Shown in pieces: positions 9,510-20,421 of a DNA stretch of 64,000 nucleotides. The position numbers and the translations under genes were made by a program. This DNA comes from Brienomyrus brachyistius (Eukaryota; Chordata; Actinopteri; Osteoglossiformes; Mormyridae): contig NC_064555.1 of assembly GCF_023856365.1 (NCBI RefSeq), positions 12,117,754-12,181,753 on the forward strand. The letters are read 5' to 3'. The notes below the pieces were generated by a model, which was given only the letters and a program-made list of their open reading frames with translations, made no database searches and was not told the origin of the DNA. Numbering within the stretch: position 1 is the stretch's first letter; each line of letters opens with the position of its first letter.

Positions 9510-10478
9510 GAACACCCTCATGTTTGAACATGGTGTTTATTATGGACAATCTGTGACGAGCACAGAAGTCCAATAACAAAGGAACTCGGGTTCAGATCGG
9601 GGGGACCGTTCCTCCCAATCACGCCCCTCCAGGTCTCATTGTCATTGCCCACGTGAGCATTGCCAAGTCCCCCAGCAGAACAAGAGAGCCCCCAGGAGGA
9701 GCGCTCTCCAACACCCTTTCCAAGGAATCCAAAAAGGGTGGGTATTCTGAACTGCTGTTTGGCGCATAAGCGCAAACAACAGTCAGGACCCGTCCCCCCA
9801 CCCGAAGGCGAAGGGAGGCTACCCTCTCGTCCACTGCGGTAAACCCCAATGTACAGGCACCCAGCCAGGGGGCAATAAGTTTGCCCACCCCCGCTCGGCG
9901 CCTCTCCCCGCGGGCAACTCCAGAGTGGAAAAGGGTCCAACCCCCCCTCAAGGAGACTGGCTCCAGAGCCCAAGCTGTGTGTCGAGGTGAGCCCGACTAT
10001 ATCTAGCCGGAACATCACAACTTCGCGCACCAGTTCAGGCTCCTTCCCCATCAGAGAGGTGACATTCCATGTCCCTAGAGCTAGCTTCTTCAGCCGAGGA
10101 TCGGAACACGAAGGTCCCCCCCTTTGGCCGCTGCCCAACTCACATTGCACCCGACCCCTATGGCCTCTCCTATAGGTGGTGAGCCTATTGGAGGGGGAAC
10201 CCACGTGCCTTGTTCGGGCTGTGCCCAACCAGGCCCCATGGGTGTAGGCCTGGCCACCAGGCACTCGCCATCGAGCCCCACAACCAGGCCTGGCTCCAGG
10301 GAAACCGTGAATTCAAAATGTTGTCCGTCATTAGGGGTTTTGTGAGTCATACTTCGTCTGGTTCCTCACCCAGGACCTGTTTGCCTTGGGTGACCCTACC
10401 AGGGGCATAAAGCCCGGGGCAACATAGTTCCTGGGATCATTGGAACATGCAAACCCCTCCACCACGATAAGGTGTTGG
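9510..10478 (-). pseudogene. RTE-like LINE 5' region and start of endonuclease
   Basis: On the minus strand, LALGTWNVTSLMGKEPELVR (about 10070) is the first strand of an apurinic endonuclease domain, with the catalytic Asn in TWNV. ERVASLRLRVGGRVLTVVCA follows near 9830 and SEYPPFLDSLERVLESA near 9750. About 400 bp upstream is the GC-rich 5' region usual in this fish LINE (a HLIVVEGFACSNDP reading near 10460). Several frame changes are present; the frames of 9518-10264 and 9619-9951 alternate. The 5' end lies at about 10478, where sequence similarity to the family stops. Confidence 0.8.
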
Positions 10479-10901
10479 CTCCAGGAGAGGAGCTTTTTGA
10501 TCAACTTTTCAAAATAGTTAAAGAAGTAAAATGGTTCTGGGTCATACAGGCACGTGTGCCAATGCTGGCTTAGGTGATTCACAGAGCACCCAACACAGGT
10601 CTCCTGTATGTCCTCCTCGATTCCTCGATCCAGAATACAGGCCAGGGCCCCTTTGATTATTTTCATGGCCAAGTCGGTGATGCTCCCATCCACAACATCT
10701 TCAGATAATGACAATGCCGCAAAACGTCCGCGGACCTCCTCCATCTTCGGTGACGAGTGCTGTGATGTACCCAAGAATACATGCTGGGTCACAGCAGCTG
10801 CCTCAACTGCTGATGCCAGCCATTGCGCCCATGTTGGTCTCGAAAAAGGTGCCGGTGACAGGCACGGGTCGCCATATGGACCACGTGATGCACCCTGCTG
10901 A
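10479..10901 (-). pseudogene. Unknown ORF fragment with a Cys/His motif
   Basis: An open minus-strand stretch truncated by the 5' end of the RTE-like LINE. It contains a hydrophobic helix-like segment (ITDLAMKIIKGALACILDRG) and then CVGCSVNHLSQHWHTC, a C-x2-C-x3-H-x5-H-x-C arrangement that could bind zinc. I recall similar C-x2-C...H...H proteins of unknown function in fish and in virus-like elements, but cannot name a family. It could be another piece of a Polinton-like element or of a different transposon. Confidence 0.35.
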
Positions 10902-11850
10902 AGCTCAGATAGGGTGTAAAGTCGCAGGTCAAAAGGCTCTGGTGAGTTGTCAAGTCGCAGCCCAAAAGTTGTTGATGGTATCGGTGGAGACCAGAATGTG
11001 ATCCACTGAGGGTTGGTTTCAGCGTTGTTCAGCAGCAGTCCAAAAGTATGTTCATCTGTCAGAGGCAGCCAGGACAGTCCCGGCTGCTTCAGGAGGTGTC
11101 GGGAGGGTCGAAGTTGTCACACGCCATTGCTCGCTGGGGAGGGGTGTCTCATCTGGTGTGCTGGCTCACAGGAGTGATGGGTATTAATACAATTTCAACA
11201 TGGTTAAGTACAGACTTCTCTCATCTTATTGGTTGTTATTGGCAGAAGTGGGTTAGCCTAATGATTCCCTGCACTGTAATCCCAAAAGTTATTTGCATTC
11301 AAATGGTTTAGCTATAATCACTGATGGTAATTAATTTTCTCTGTAAAACTAAAATCATATTACTGTGTCAGACAGAACTCATTGGTTGAAGCTTTTTGCA
11401 CTTAACCTATATTGTTTTGCATGTGATGCACTAAAATGAATACATTTAACATGGTTCTTTCTATTTTAAGTTTATTCTAATAAATAGTTTAAGTTCAATT
11501 TTTATAAGAGAATAAGTTTTAAACTCAACAATCAAATAATAAAAGTAAATTTGATGTTTACTGATTATGTTTAGTTGAAAGTACTTTCACTATTTTTAAG
11601 TTTTTGTTGCCCCTCCCATATTTTTCCCGCTGGAACCGAAGAGACTTCTGGACTTGTTTGTCAGAAGAAATGAAGACAAGTCGTTTTTGGTGGTTTTGCC
11701 AGGGCTTGGACATGTTTGTTTCAGTCTTCAGTCGATAGGGAGTACTTTTCCTCAAACCTTCACGCAAACTGGTGAGTTAAATCTTTGTATTTCAACGTTA
11801 AGCAAAAATAGTTGCATGTTACATTACGCAAATGTGCACGCTAATTCAAT
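10902..11850. other. No gene identified
   Basis: Short ORFs only, without motifs or splice-site support. The GC-richer part (10900-11150) may be the eroded upstream part of the Cys/His ORF; the rest is AT-rich. Confidence 0.3.
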
Positions 11851-11852
11851 CT

Positions 11853-11930
11853 ACAGTGAACCCTCGTTTACCGCGTTACGTCCCAAAAACAACCCGCAAT
11901 AAGTGAAATCCGCAAAGTAGTGAAAAGTAT
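11853..11930 (+). repeat. Possible DNA-transposon (pogo/Tigger-like) end
   Basis: CAGTGAACCCTCGTTTACCG followed by a CCGCAA...CCGCAAAGTAG pattern resembles terminal sequences of pogo/Tigger-type elements. No second end found. Weak call from memory of the motif. Confidence 0.3.
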
Positions 11931-11941
11931 TTATTATGTAA

Positions 11942-12073
11942 GGAATAATTGACGACGGGCCGTTGATTATTAGAAAAATAATGCACACCCGAGGTGGTGA
12001 TTCGCGTCGTGGCCGTTACACCTCGGGTGTGCATTATTTTTCTAATAATCAACGGCCCGGAGTCAATTATTCC
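11942..12073. repeat. Foldback hairpin element
   Basis: Two 55-bp arms (11942-11996 and 12019-12073) are reverse complements except for two adjacent-position differences, with a 22-base loop. The arms start GGAATAATTGAC and contain CGTTGATTATTAG. This is a MITE/foldback type repeat that would form a very stable stem in single-stranded DNA or RNA. Flanking duplications were not clear. Confidence 0.85.
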
Positions 12074-12285
12074 GCTTATACTACGGTTGCCACACATCAA
12101 GACATCGATCAGATGATATATTTCAAGGGATTCGTCCGGTTTTTCTACTTAAATCGCTATTGTGAGTAGGATTATTTCTTCCGCATCTCATCCAACGACT
12201 CTTTTGCGAGTTCCAAAACGTCATTTTAAAGCTGGCGATGGAGGCTTGAGCCGTTGATAGCAGACTAATGCAGTTAATAATGAAG

Positions 12286-12338
12286 TTATTAGAAAGAGAG
12301 CGAGAGAGACAGAGACACGCAGAGAGAGAGAGAGAGAG
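12286..12338 (+). repeat. (GA)n microsatellite
   Basis: Imperfect then perfect GA/AG repeats directly upstream of the first recognised SAMD3-like exon; it forms the purine-rich end of the putative intron. Confidence 0.8.
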
Positions 12339-14851
12339 CCTACCCAGAAGACGAGGACATTGATGATGTAGCAAAGGCCTTAGTAGCGGAACATCCATGC
12401 CTCAAAGAACGAGGCTCATCATCTGGCTATCAAGGTTGGAAGAACAGCCTTAAATTTAAAATGGGCAACTACAGAAATGATATGCGCAAGCTGGGACACC
12501 CAGATGTAACTGTAAATGCTGGCAAACGTGGAAAATGCAATTCTGATGGTGAACCTCCACACAAAAACATAAAGAAACCACGAAAAGGAGAAGTAAACTA
12601 CCTCCCAGACTTCCCACAGGGAATGGATAGCGCTAGTCTTCAAACTTCCCGAGAAGCCATGGTTGATGAAATGAAGAAAAAATCTCCGGATGTTTCCATC
12701 ATAAAACATGCCATGAACACCACTTTTGCCTTAAGAAGAGCAGAAGTAGTGAAGGATAAGCCTGACATCAGGCAGATGGTTCAGCGGTGGCCAGCGCTTT
12801 TTACTGAAAGCCAGGTTTGTGATTTTATTTTATGTTTTTCATCTAGTTTTAGTATTTTTGAAAATAATAACTGGGCTTGTTTTAAAGGTCAACTTGGAAT
12901 TCACCAGAATTACTGGAAAAAGCCTCATAGGAGAATTCTTTTCTGCTCTGGATGGTCTGTATCCTGGCTTAGAAGAGGTCTTCACGAGAAAGACAGGACG
13001 TGTGGGCCAAGAACTGGCAGACCTTCGGAAGCAAAAGCAGGTGAGTTGGCATCATATTTTATTCTTTTATTTGTACAGCATGTCTCATCTCATGAGTTAG
13101 AGTGGTAAATGTGTCTGTTTTAACATGTTGCAGAGCATGGAGCCCACTGTCAACAGATGTTACGCCTTGAGGGGACTTCCAATTATTCTTGGGGACAATG
13201 CCTCCAAGTTCTTAACGAGTCAAAAAGTAAGTATATAGGAATATTGTAATTTTACCTTTTCTTTTGATATACTGGTTTATTAATTTACCATATTCCAAAA
13301 ACATACACACATGGGTCTAGATTTATTTATTTTATTATTTTTATTGTTGATTTACACAGGTATGTCTCTTGAGACTCTGAGTCGCATTTGCAAGAGAGAC
13401 CTTTTAACAGTTTTTACAAATCCTGTAAAACATACAATGTAGTCAGAGTCCTTCACATGGTTTTTAAAATGTTGATGGGTAATAAAGCTGTCCACAGACT
13501 ATAGATATTATTGTTCCCAAAATGAAATAATTTTTCATGTACACAGCGCATAAATAATAAAGAAACAGACAAAACAACAACAATCATACTGTAGACAGAG
13601 TACATTGGGATCTGCTGTTAAGAAAAATGAGCCTTCCTTCATTTTAGTACCATGTACAGTACCTCTATACTGAGTGTAGAGGGTTGAGCAGGGAAACCAC
13701 CTCATATAGTAGTGATTTGGACATGGAGGGATAGAAATTGCAACTTAAATTACTTTAAGATCAGCTTTGAAGTGTTTGCTTTGCTTTTGGCCCAAATAGG
13801 TCACACAATATTTTAATCCAGAATGTTTGGACACAGTTTATATTTCATGCAAAATTTAGTTGTTGTTTTTTTGTCTGAAATTAAATGTAAATTAAATGTA
13901 TGCATAATTTCTAGAAATGTTGAAACATTAGATTAAGCAGAGGAATAGAGCTAAATTTGGATATTCCACAAATTGGGCAAAATCATTGTCCAAAACAAAG
14001 TAAAAAATAGTGCTGAAAATGTCATCAAAACATGCAGTTAAATGTGAGAAAATATTACACAGGATGGTCCATTTGGTAAATGTAAAATTGTAAAGGTACC
14101 CACAGATAACAAAACATTTTGTTTCTGCACTCTGATAAAAGCCACCTTGGCTGAAATGCATTGGGTAATTTTTTTAATTGAAGGCCATGATAAAATAAAG
14201 GCTTGTAACTTTTTCATAACAGACAGAGTGCCTTGGTTTTTGTTTATTTGTCTGTGGGTACCTTTACAAGTGGACCAGAGTAGAAGAGTGAACCAATGGA
14301 CGGTGTTAGATGAAGCTCATCATCTTTATTTCAAATGTAAAATGCAGAGGACAAACTTCATTATACAGTTGTATAATGACAATAAGCCTTACAGATTCCC
14401 CAGATTTTCCGTTTTTTTTTTTTTTTTTACAATTAACTTGTACTTAAATAATAAACAGCATTTATAGAAATACAATACTTTGACCTTTTATACTTGTGTT
14501 ACTCTCCACCAACAGGTTAACTCACTGTTTTTCCCCCCTCTGTAGAATGCTGCTGATGGTGACCTTGAAATCCCAATAGGAATCATCTTCAATGGTGAAA
14601 ACGGAAGTCCAGAGCAAGAACTGAACCCCTCCCAACTGGGGATCCTTCTAGAGGGCAATGTGGTTATGGATTCCATCTGCAGTCTTCCTTTGGCAATGTG
14701 TCTCCTGTTCGGACTGACTTATGCACTCCACTTGGAGTACCCAAAGTGCATGAAGAATACCTTCCTGTTTATCCAGCAGATTATGCTGAATCTGGGACGA
14801 AACGATCCTCCTCCAAAACTCCAAAGGCTAAAAAATGAGCTTTCAATGTGA
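12339..14851 (+). CDS. SAMD3-like gene, four 3' exons
   Basis: Exons 12339-12814, 12888-13040, 13134-13226 and 14546-14851 (stop TGA). All internal borders are AG/GT and every junction visible is phase 0, giving about 340 codons without a break. Exon 1 starts with YPEDEDIDDVAKALVAEHPC and has GWKNSLKFKMGNYRNDMRKL, the hallmark of the fish SAMD3-like family; exon 2 has RITGKSLIGEFFSALDGLYP; exon 3 RCYALRGLPIILGD; exon 4 LLEGNVVMDSICSLPLAMCL and ends near LQRLKNELSM. The family is common in fish genomes and its biochemical role is unknown to me. The 5' exons (ubiquitin-like and earlier parts) are not seen between 10.9 and 12.3 kb, so the gene may be 5'-truncated or they may be eroded. A second, broken member lies at 35.2-37.7 kb on the other strand. 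Confidence 0.75.
14065..14276. repeat. Foldback repeat in the last intron of the SAMD3-like gene
   Basis: TGGTCC...TTGTAAAGGTACCCACAGA (14065-14106) is mirrored by TCTGTGGGTACCTTTACAA...GGACCA (14250-14276). A small inverted-repeat (MITE-like) element about 210 bp long. Confidence 0.6.
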
Positions 14852-14858
14852 GATACTG

Positions 14859-15149
14859 AGATATGTTCTTACCTTAGCTTTGAAGAGTTGATGCATACCA
14901 GTAACCCTAGTGCACTCTGAAGCATAGACTGAGTTACTGGGGGGATGAAGAAGTGCTCCTACAGTGTTATTACACCTTGTAATATAGTACCCCTTCTTAT
15001 CGGCTTAGAAAATCCACACATTAAATTTAGTTAAACTAAACTTGGAAGAGTGTCACTTTGAGGCTTTGCTCCATTTGCATGACTGAGGGCACGCACAAAG
15101 ACAAAACTGGTACACATCAACTCGTCAAAGCTAAGGTAAGAACATATCT
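14859..15149. repeat. Foldback MITE just after the SAMD3-like stop codon
   Basis: About 42-bp arms (14859-14900 and 15108-15149) containing ATATGTTCTTACCTTAGCTT and its reverse complement, with a few mismatches; total about 290 bp. It begins 8 bases after the stop codon, so it would supply the 3' UTR start. Confidence 0.75.
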
Positions 15150-16155
15150 TATGTAAAATCAGTGACCTATTCCTTTAATTTCATTGTCTCGCTGGGGCCA
15201 TTCCTTATTCCATAGTTTTTATTTTTCCAAGTTAAAATATTTGTGGAAATAAGTTTTACTGTTACAACTTGTTACCCAGAGTGTCACACCAAAGTTCTTT
15301 ACTTGTGATACACAGTTTTATCTGTTTAAAAGGATTGTTTTAAAGAAAATGTTTTATATGAAGTTCAATTGTGCACTTGTTTCACTTACTGTGAAAAAAA
15401 AACTACCTCAGAGACCACAAATAAGTTCTTGTCAAAAAGTGTCTTGGAATAACTGAAATATTGAAATAATGTTTCTGAAAGAAATGTTTTCTTAGAAGCG
15501 CCATGTGTAAAAATTGTAATACTGTTCAAAGGAAAACAAAAGTCTTGTTTTGTTATAAATAAAGTAAAAAAAAAAAACACTTTAGTGTTCTTTGGTTTTG
15601 AGTGTGTTTGCCTTGACATATTAAGTTTTAGTAATAATAATACATTTAATTAAAAGACGCTTTTAATTAAACAATATGCAAAAAAATGAGTTTTGTAATA
15701 TTAGCACCACTTAAACAATTGAGTTTTTTCTATTAGTATTAAGTTAACTGTACTTAAACAAATTATTCTTTAAATATTGAATACTTAAACAGTTTAGGTA
15801 GTGATGACTCAATATAGTACATTGTGACAATTTTACTTTTAAGTTTACTCTACTAAATCAGTTGATTTTTGGTTTTGGGTTGATTACTCAAATCATTTGA
15901 AGGGAATCGGTTTCCTCAAACGATTTAAGTGGATTGAACTTATCCGGGTTTACAGTGTGCCGACCATACTCTGTTCAAACTTTTTCTCGAGTTTTATGCA
16001 AATACATTCATTATGTGAGAATACGCTGCTCAGAGCACCATGCTTGCGATGACTCGACGTTTTGTGTGGAGCCCATGTTGGGATTAGCAGTGTTAGGTTG
16101 CGGGGAGAGGGTGTCGCTAGGGTCATCAAACTCCTTGAGGGCTCTGTCTGTATGA
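15150..16155. other. AT-rich stretch, no gene identified
   Basis: Contains a possible poly(A) signal and A-run (15555-15580), a small palindrome around TTTAATTAAAAG (15645-15672) and no supported ORF. Confidence 0.3.
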
Positions 16156-16993
16156 GATCGGCAACAATTTGACCGCTGGTAGCCGTTTTGTTTCCAATTT
16201 GACCGCTGCTTGACAGTTGGAGTCGGCTCTTTTAAGGGATGGTCTATGGCTGTACGTGCATACTCTGCAGGAGAGCGCATGAGCTACAGGCCGAATGCCG
16301 GACGCTCATTTTAACAAGGATTGCCCATGTTATTCCTTGATTCTAATTGTGAAAATGCTTAGGGTACTTTACTTTATTATTCACATTGGCAGAAAAGTGC
16401 TTCATTACTTAAACCCTTACAACCATAATGTTTTTTATTTTAAGTAATAGGCGCACTGATGATGCCGCTATTTTGAAATGGGATGTCTGCATGTGTGCTC
16501 ATGTGCAAGATCGGGGATGTCTCGGGCAATCATTTCGACTGCGTTGTTCAAACAGACTAGCCGCATATTGCCGAGCTCCGGGACTTGCTCATTTTGCCTT
16601 TTAGCTACCGTTGGACTTAAAGGTTATTCCTCCTAAAAGTTCGCTATTTAAATGCCTTCTTCAACCTAACACTGGTAAATACCGCTAAAGTCTTTCTTCT
16701 TCTTTAAACATGTTGCTTAAATGTAATGACTTTAAGTGTTTTCTTCTTTTAAAATGACGTGCTGTATGTTAATTAGTTTCGCTTGTGCTTGTTTAAACTC
16801 AGCATTTGCTCTTCTGACAGTGTTTCATTCGGTCATGTTTGTATTTGTTTAAATTCCGTCTGCTTTTTTTTTTTGTTTTTAAAAAATAACACTAACATTT
16901 TTCTTCTTTGGTTCCTTCTTCTTTTAAAATACGCCGTGGCACTTGTGCCTACTCCTAACAACACATGGCTATGGCTGGACGGACTCCCGCGGG
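16156..16993 (+). repeat. Left arm of a long inverted repeat
   Basis: Pairs with 19057-19813. Shared blocks in the same order include TTCAAACAGAC, AGCTACCGTTGGACTTAAAG (one mismatch), TTCTTCAACCTAACACT, GTGCTGTATGTTAATTAGTT, TTTAAACTCAGCATTT and ACGCCGTGGCACTTGTGCCT. By eye the arms are about 85% identical with small indels. The inner end is a GC-rich motif GGACGGACTCCCGC. Confidence 0.85.
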
Positions 16994-16997
16994 ACAC

Positions 16998-18790
16998 AAG
17001 GTCACACATAATATTTTTTTTGGGGTGGACTGGTGTTGGGAACTTCTGCCACATTCCAGTCTTGGTAGAGGGGGTCGCATGTTCCGCCCTGGTGGACACA
17101 GGTTCCAGGCCAGACATTGTCCCAGGTGACGTGCTGCTGGAGCCTACGTCTGTCCAGTTGGGCACTGTCACGGGGGAGCTGCCGTCTATGAAGGGGCAGG
17201 GTCTATTGACACTCACTGTGGGAGGCCGGATTGTGTGCTATCCAGTGTGAGTGGCAGATGTGCAGGACCAGTGCATTTTGGGCTTGGACTTCCTCAGGGG
17301 AATGCCCTGCCTATTGGACTTGCAGGGTAACTCACTTTGTTTTCCAGAGGGGTCTGTTATCCCCATGGTCCCTGATACCATACCTGTTCATTTTGTGGTG
17401 CCAACAACACATGTTCTGGGGGGCACAGGAACCCTGATTCTTAATGGCTCCTGTGGTGGGTCCACACTTCCAGCTCAGCACCCATCACCATGGAGCCAGT
17501 CACACCCTGACTCAACTGCTGCACACACCCTGCTTTTGCTTAACAGATACTATTCTGCAGACTCTGCCCTGCCTCCCTGGGCCCCTGCCCAGTCTGATGG
17601 TGTTGATGATCAGTGGTCAGGGACGTCCTGCAGCAAAATTGTGATGGCCTGACACGAGGGGAGCAGGAGTAATGGGAATAAAAATGGGAGCTGCTGGTGG
17701 AATTTAAGGACAGTTTTGCCATACGCAAGGGGGATATGGGGTGGACACATTTGGTGCAGCATGAGATCGACACAGGGGATGCGGTGCCAATCAGGATGCG
17801 CCCTTGCCGCCTGCTACTGTCTCATCGTCAGACTGCGGAGGAGGCTTTGCAGGAAATGTGATGGGTTGGGATTATCGAGCCCTTGGATAGTGCATGGGCG
17901 GCGCCTGTGGTTATGGTACCCAAGTAAGGGGGGGTGCTGGTGTTTTTGTGTACACTACAGGCACCTGAATGCTCTAACAAGGAAAGACTCATATCCTTTA
18001 CCTCATATTGATGAGTCATTGCATTTTGTGAGGGGCTTTTTCTGGATCTCCTCATTAGACCTGCACAGTGGGTATTGGCAGGTGCCACTTGCATCTGAAG
18101 CCAGGCCCAAGACAGCCTTTTGCTTCAACAGGGGGCTATGGCACTTTAAGGTTCTGTGCTTTGGCCTTTGCAATGCACCTGCAATGTTTGAGTGCTTAAT
18201 GGATAGGGTGCTGTTGGGCGTTCTCCGGAGTGAATGTCTGGTTTATCTGGATGACATTCTTGCACATGGCAGCTCCTTTTAGAGTGCTCTGGGTGCCTTA
18301 TGGGGTGTGTTGACCAGAGTGGCTGCGGCGAGTTTGAAACTCCACCCAGAGAAATGTCATCTGATAAGGAGGGAGGTAATGTTCCTGGGTCACAAGCTGG
18401 GGGGGTGGGGCATTGGCACTATGGACAATAAGGTGCAGGCTGTGAGGGACTGGTCTACACCAACCACGCAGACGCAGCGTAAGGCCTTCCTAGGGTTAAC
18501 CTCCTACTAGAGCCAGTTTTTGTGGGGCTTCTTTTGAACTGCTGCCCCCCTGTTTAGACTCCTGCAGAAGGACTGCCACTTTGTGTGGTCTGAGGAGTGC
18601 CAGACTGCCTTTCCCTCCCTGACTGAGGCCCCCGTGTTAGCCCCCCCAACCCCAGTCTGCCTTTCATTCTGGACACTGATGCCAGTAATGTGAGGTTGGG
18701 CGCGGTGCTCTCTCTGGTGGGGCAGGAGGGGGAAAAGGTGGTGAAATATTACAGCAGGGTGTTGAATAAAAAATTGTACGTGGGACATTG
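16998..18790 (+). pseudogene. Ty3/gypsy pol relic between inverted repeat arms
   Basis: Order protease, reverse transcriptase, start of RNase H. Protease: CSALVDTGSRPDIV with the catalytic DTG (about 17090) and CILGLDFLRGMPCL (about 17275) after an in-frame stop at 17248. RT: LNALTRKDSYPLPHIDESL (about 17965), SLDLHSGYWQVPLASEARPK (about 18060), GLCNAPAMF and the catalytic YLDDI (about 18243). Thumb: GHKLGGWGIGTMDNKVQAV (about 18390). RNase H: a decayed DTDAS-like segment near 18670. No gag, integrase or LTR is present. Numerous stops and frameshifts show age. Related to but clearly more decayed than the element at 19.9-25.3 kb. Confidence 0.85.
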
Positions 18791-19056
18791 GGCGGAGCTT
18801 AATGCTCTCCCCATCTATGACGTCATAAGCTGGAGGGGGGCGTATCCCATATTCTGATTGGTCGGGGGGTTATCTCCATATACCACACATGCTTATGCCA
18901 CATGTTGCCGATAGGGGGCCATATGGTTTGGGAGATAAGGGTTGCCGTTACACTTTAATATAATAAAAATACATGTATTTATTTGTGTGTTATTTATTAC
19001 GTTTTTAAGTAGTAATAAAACATAGCAGGATGAATGTAAGCTAGCACATACACGTC
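18791..19056. other. Non-coding spacer between gypsy relic and right arm
   Basis: No motif recognised; includes AATAAAAATAC (about 18962), which could be a polyadenylation signal. Confidence 0.3.
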
Positions 19057-19813
19057 CAGCGGGGGTCCGTCCAGCTGTAGCCACGTGTTGTTAGTAGGCA
19101 CAAGTGCCACGGCGTATTTTAAAAGAGAGCACCAAAATGTTTTAAAGAAGAAAAACTTTAGCGTTATTTTAAAAGAAAGAAAAGCAGGCGGAATTTAAAC
19201 AAGTATAAACATGCCCGAAAGAAACAGAAGAGTAAATGCTGAGTTTAAACAAACACAAGCGAAACCAATTAACATACAGCACATCGTTTTAAAAGAAGGC
19301 AGCACTTAAACTCATTACATTTAACCAACATGTTAAAAGAAAGACTTTAGCTGTATTATGTATTTAAGTGTTAGGTTGAAGAAAGCATTTAAACAGCCAG
19401 GGTTTAGGAGGAATAACCTTTAAGTCCAATGGTAGCTAAAAGGCGAAATGAGCAATATGAAATATGCGGCTGGTCTGTTTGAACAACACTGTCGAAATGA
19501 AAGACCGAAGTGGCCAGCACTTGGCACATGCGCACTTACGCAGACGCCCATTTCAAAATGGCAACACCAGTGTTAATCCCCCATTAATCAATGTCTGCAG
19601 ACATACCAGGCCAGTAAAATCATCTGCTTATAGCATTTCGACAGCAAGAATCAAGGAATAACGTGGTTAATTCTTGTTTAAATGAGCGCATGTACTCTGT
19701 CTCGCTCTCCTGTAGCGCATGCTCGTAGAGCCACACAGCATTTTCTTTAAAGAGCCGCGTCAAGCAGCTGTCAAATTGGAAACAAAATGGCTACCAGTGG
19801 AAATTGCTGTCGT
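19057..19813 (-). repeat. Right arm of the long inverted repeat
   Basis: Reverse complement of 16156-16993 over nearly its whole length. It starts internally with GGGGGTCCGTCCAGC and ends near GGCTACCAGTGGAAATTGC. Beyond it the sequence continues into the repeat that is the target of the gypsy insertion. Confidence 0.85.
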
Positions 19814-19931
19814 GGTGCTAACCGTTGGCCCTGGATTGTGAGAAGCACACAGCCAGCAGCCCCATCCTGACAGAATGCACATTAACTCTATATGTTAATC
19901 TGACTTATTTGTAAATAATATAGCATAATAT
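19814..19931 (+). repeat. Dispersed repeat, left part (target of the gypsy insertion)
   Basis: GTGCTAACCGTTGGCCCTGG...GCATAATAT. It continues at 25307-25321 after the gypsy element. The uninterrupted copy is at 27074-27208, with only a few differences; an inverted diverged copy is at 26649-26785. Confidence 0.85.
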
Positions 19932-20386
19932 TGTAGCGACCGCGGGTTAGTGGAGCTGAACTGGCTAGGCTGCTTGTTAGCCAACACAGCTAGCGACTAT
20001 CACCGAATTTCACAACGAACTGAGAGCGCTCGTGCCCCATACACCGCGCGACCCCGAGCGTCTCAGCAGCAGGTCTGTAATCCCTGAATGATCCAGTAGG
20101 AAACAGTAGGGGTTCACACCAAACATTTATTTTACCCTGTTTCCTCCTCCTTTTTTAACGCTGCTGACACGGCACCCCTATCACGCTCCCACCGCACAGA
20201 GTCTCGGTGTCAGCCAACCATACCAATTCAACCCGCCCCACAGAACACACATGAACTTCACTGTGGCTAACATTAACATAGCACAACATGAGAATCAAAC
20301 ACATAGGAACTAGCAGAAAGATAGAAAATACAGACAACACAATACCCAGAATGCACCTGGCTAACAACCCCAGCCAGGTCATTACA
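19932..20386 (-). repeat. 3' LTR of the gypsy element
   Basis: 455 bp, TG...CA, preceded in element orientation by the polypurine tract. It contains a segment of about 115 bp (about 20077-20195) missing from the other LTR. Confidence 0.9.
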
Positions 20387-20400
20387 CAGCCCCCCCCAAG
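20387..20400 (-). promoter_or_regulatory. Polypurine tract of the gypsy element
   Basis: Minus strand CTTGGGGGGGGCTG immediately upstream of the 3' LTR; the expected primer for plus-strand DNA synthesis. Confidence 0.75.
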
Positions 20401-20421
20401 AGGTTCAGTGTCCTCACAACC

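Larger units (their letters stand above)
3513..10478 (-). mobile_element. RTE-like LINE, one copy in three pieces
   Basis: A single non-LTR retrotransposon copy on the minus strand. Its pieces are 10478-9510 (5' UTR and start of endonuclease), 9123-8937 (end of endonuclease) and 5525-3513 (linker, reverse transcriptase, 3' tail). The pieces abut exactly when two insertions (9124-9509 and 5526-8936) and their target duplications are removed. The combined length is about 3.2 kb, close to full length for RTE-type elements. The 3' end is a (GGAT)n tail in element orientation (plus strand CCAT repeats, 3513-3528). Multiple stops and frameshifts make it inactive. Confidence 0.85.

Noticed and set aside
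16156..19813. A DIRS-type retrotransposon (inverted repeats plus RT)
   Set aside because: The enclosed RT and protease are Ty3/gypsy type and no tyrosine recombinase is seen; the arms are also far longer than DIRS termini.
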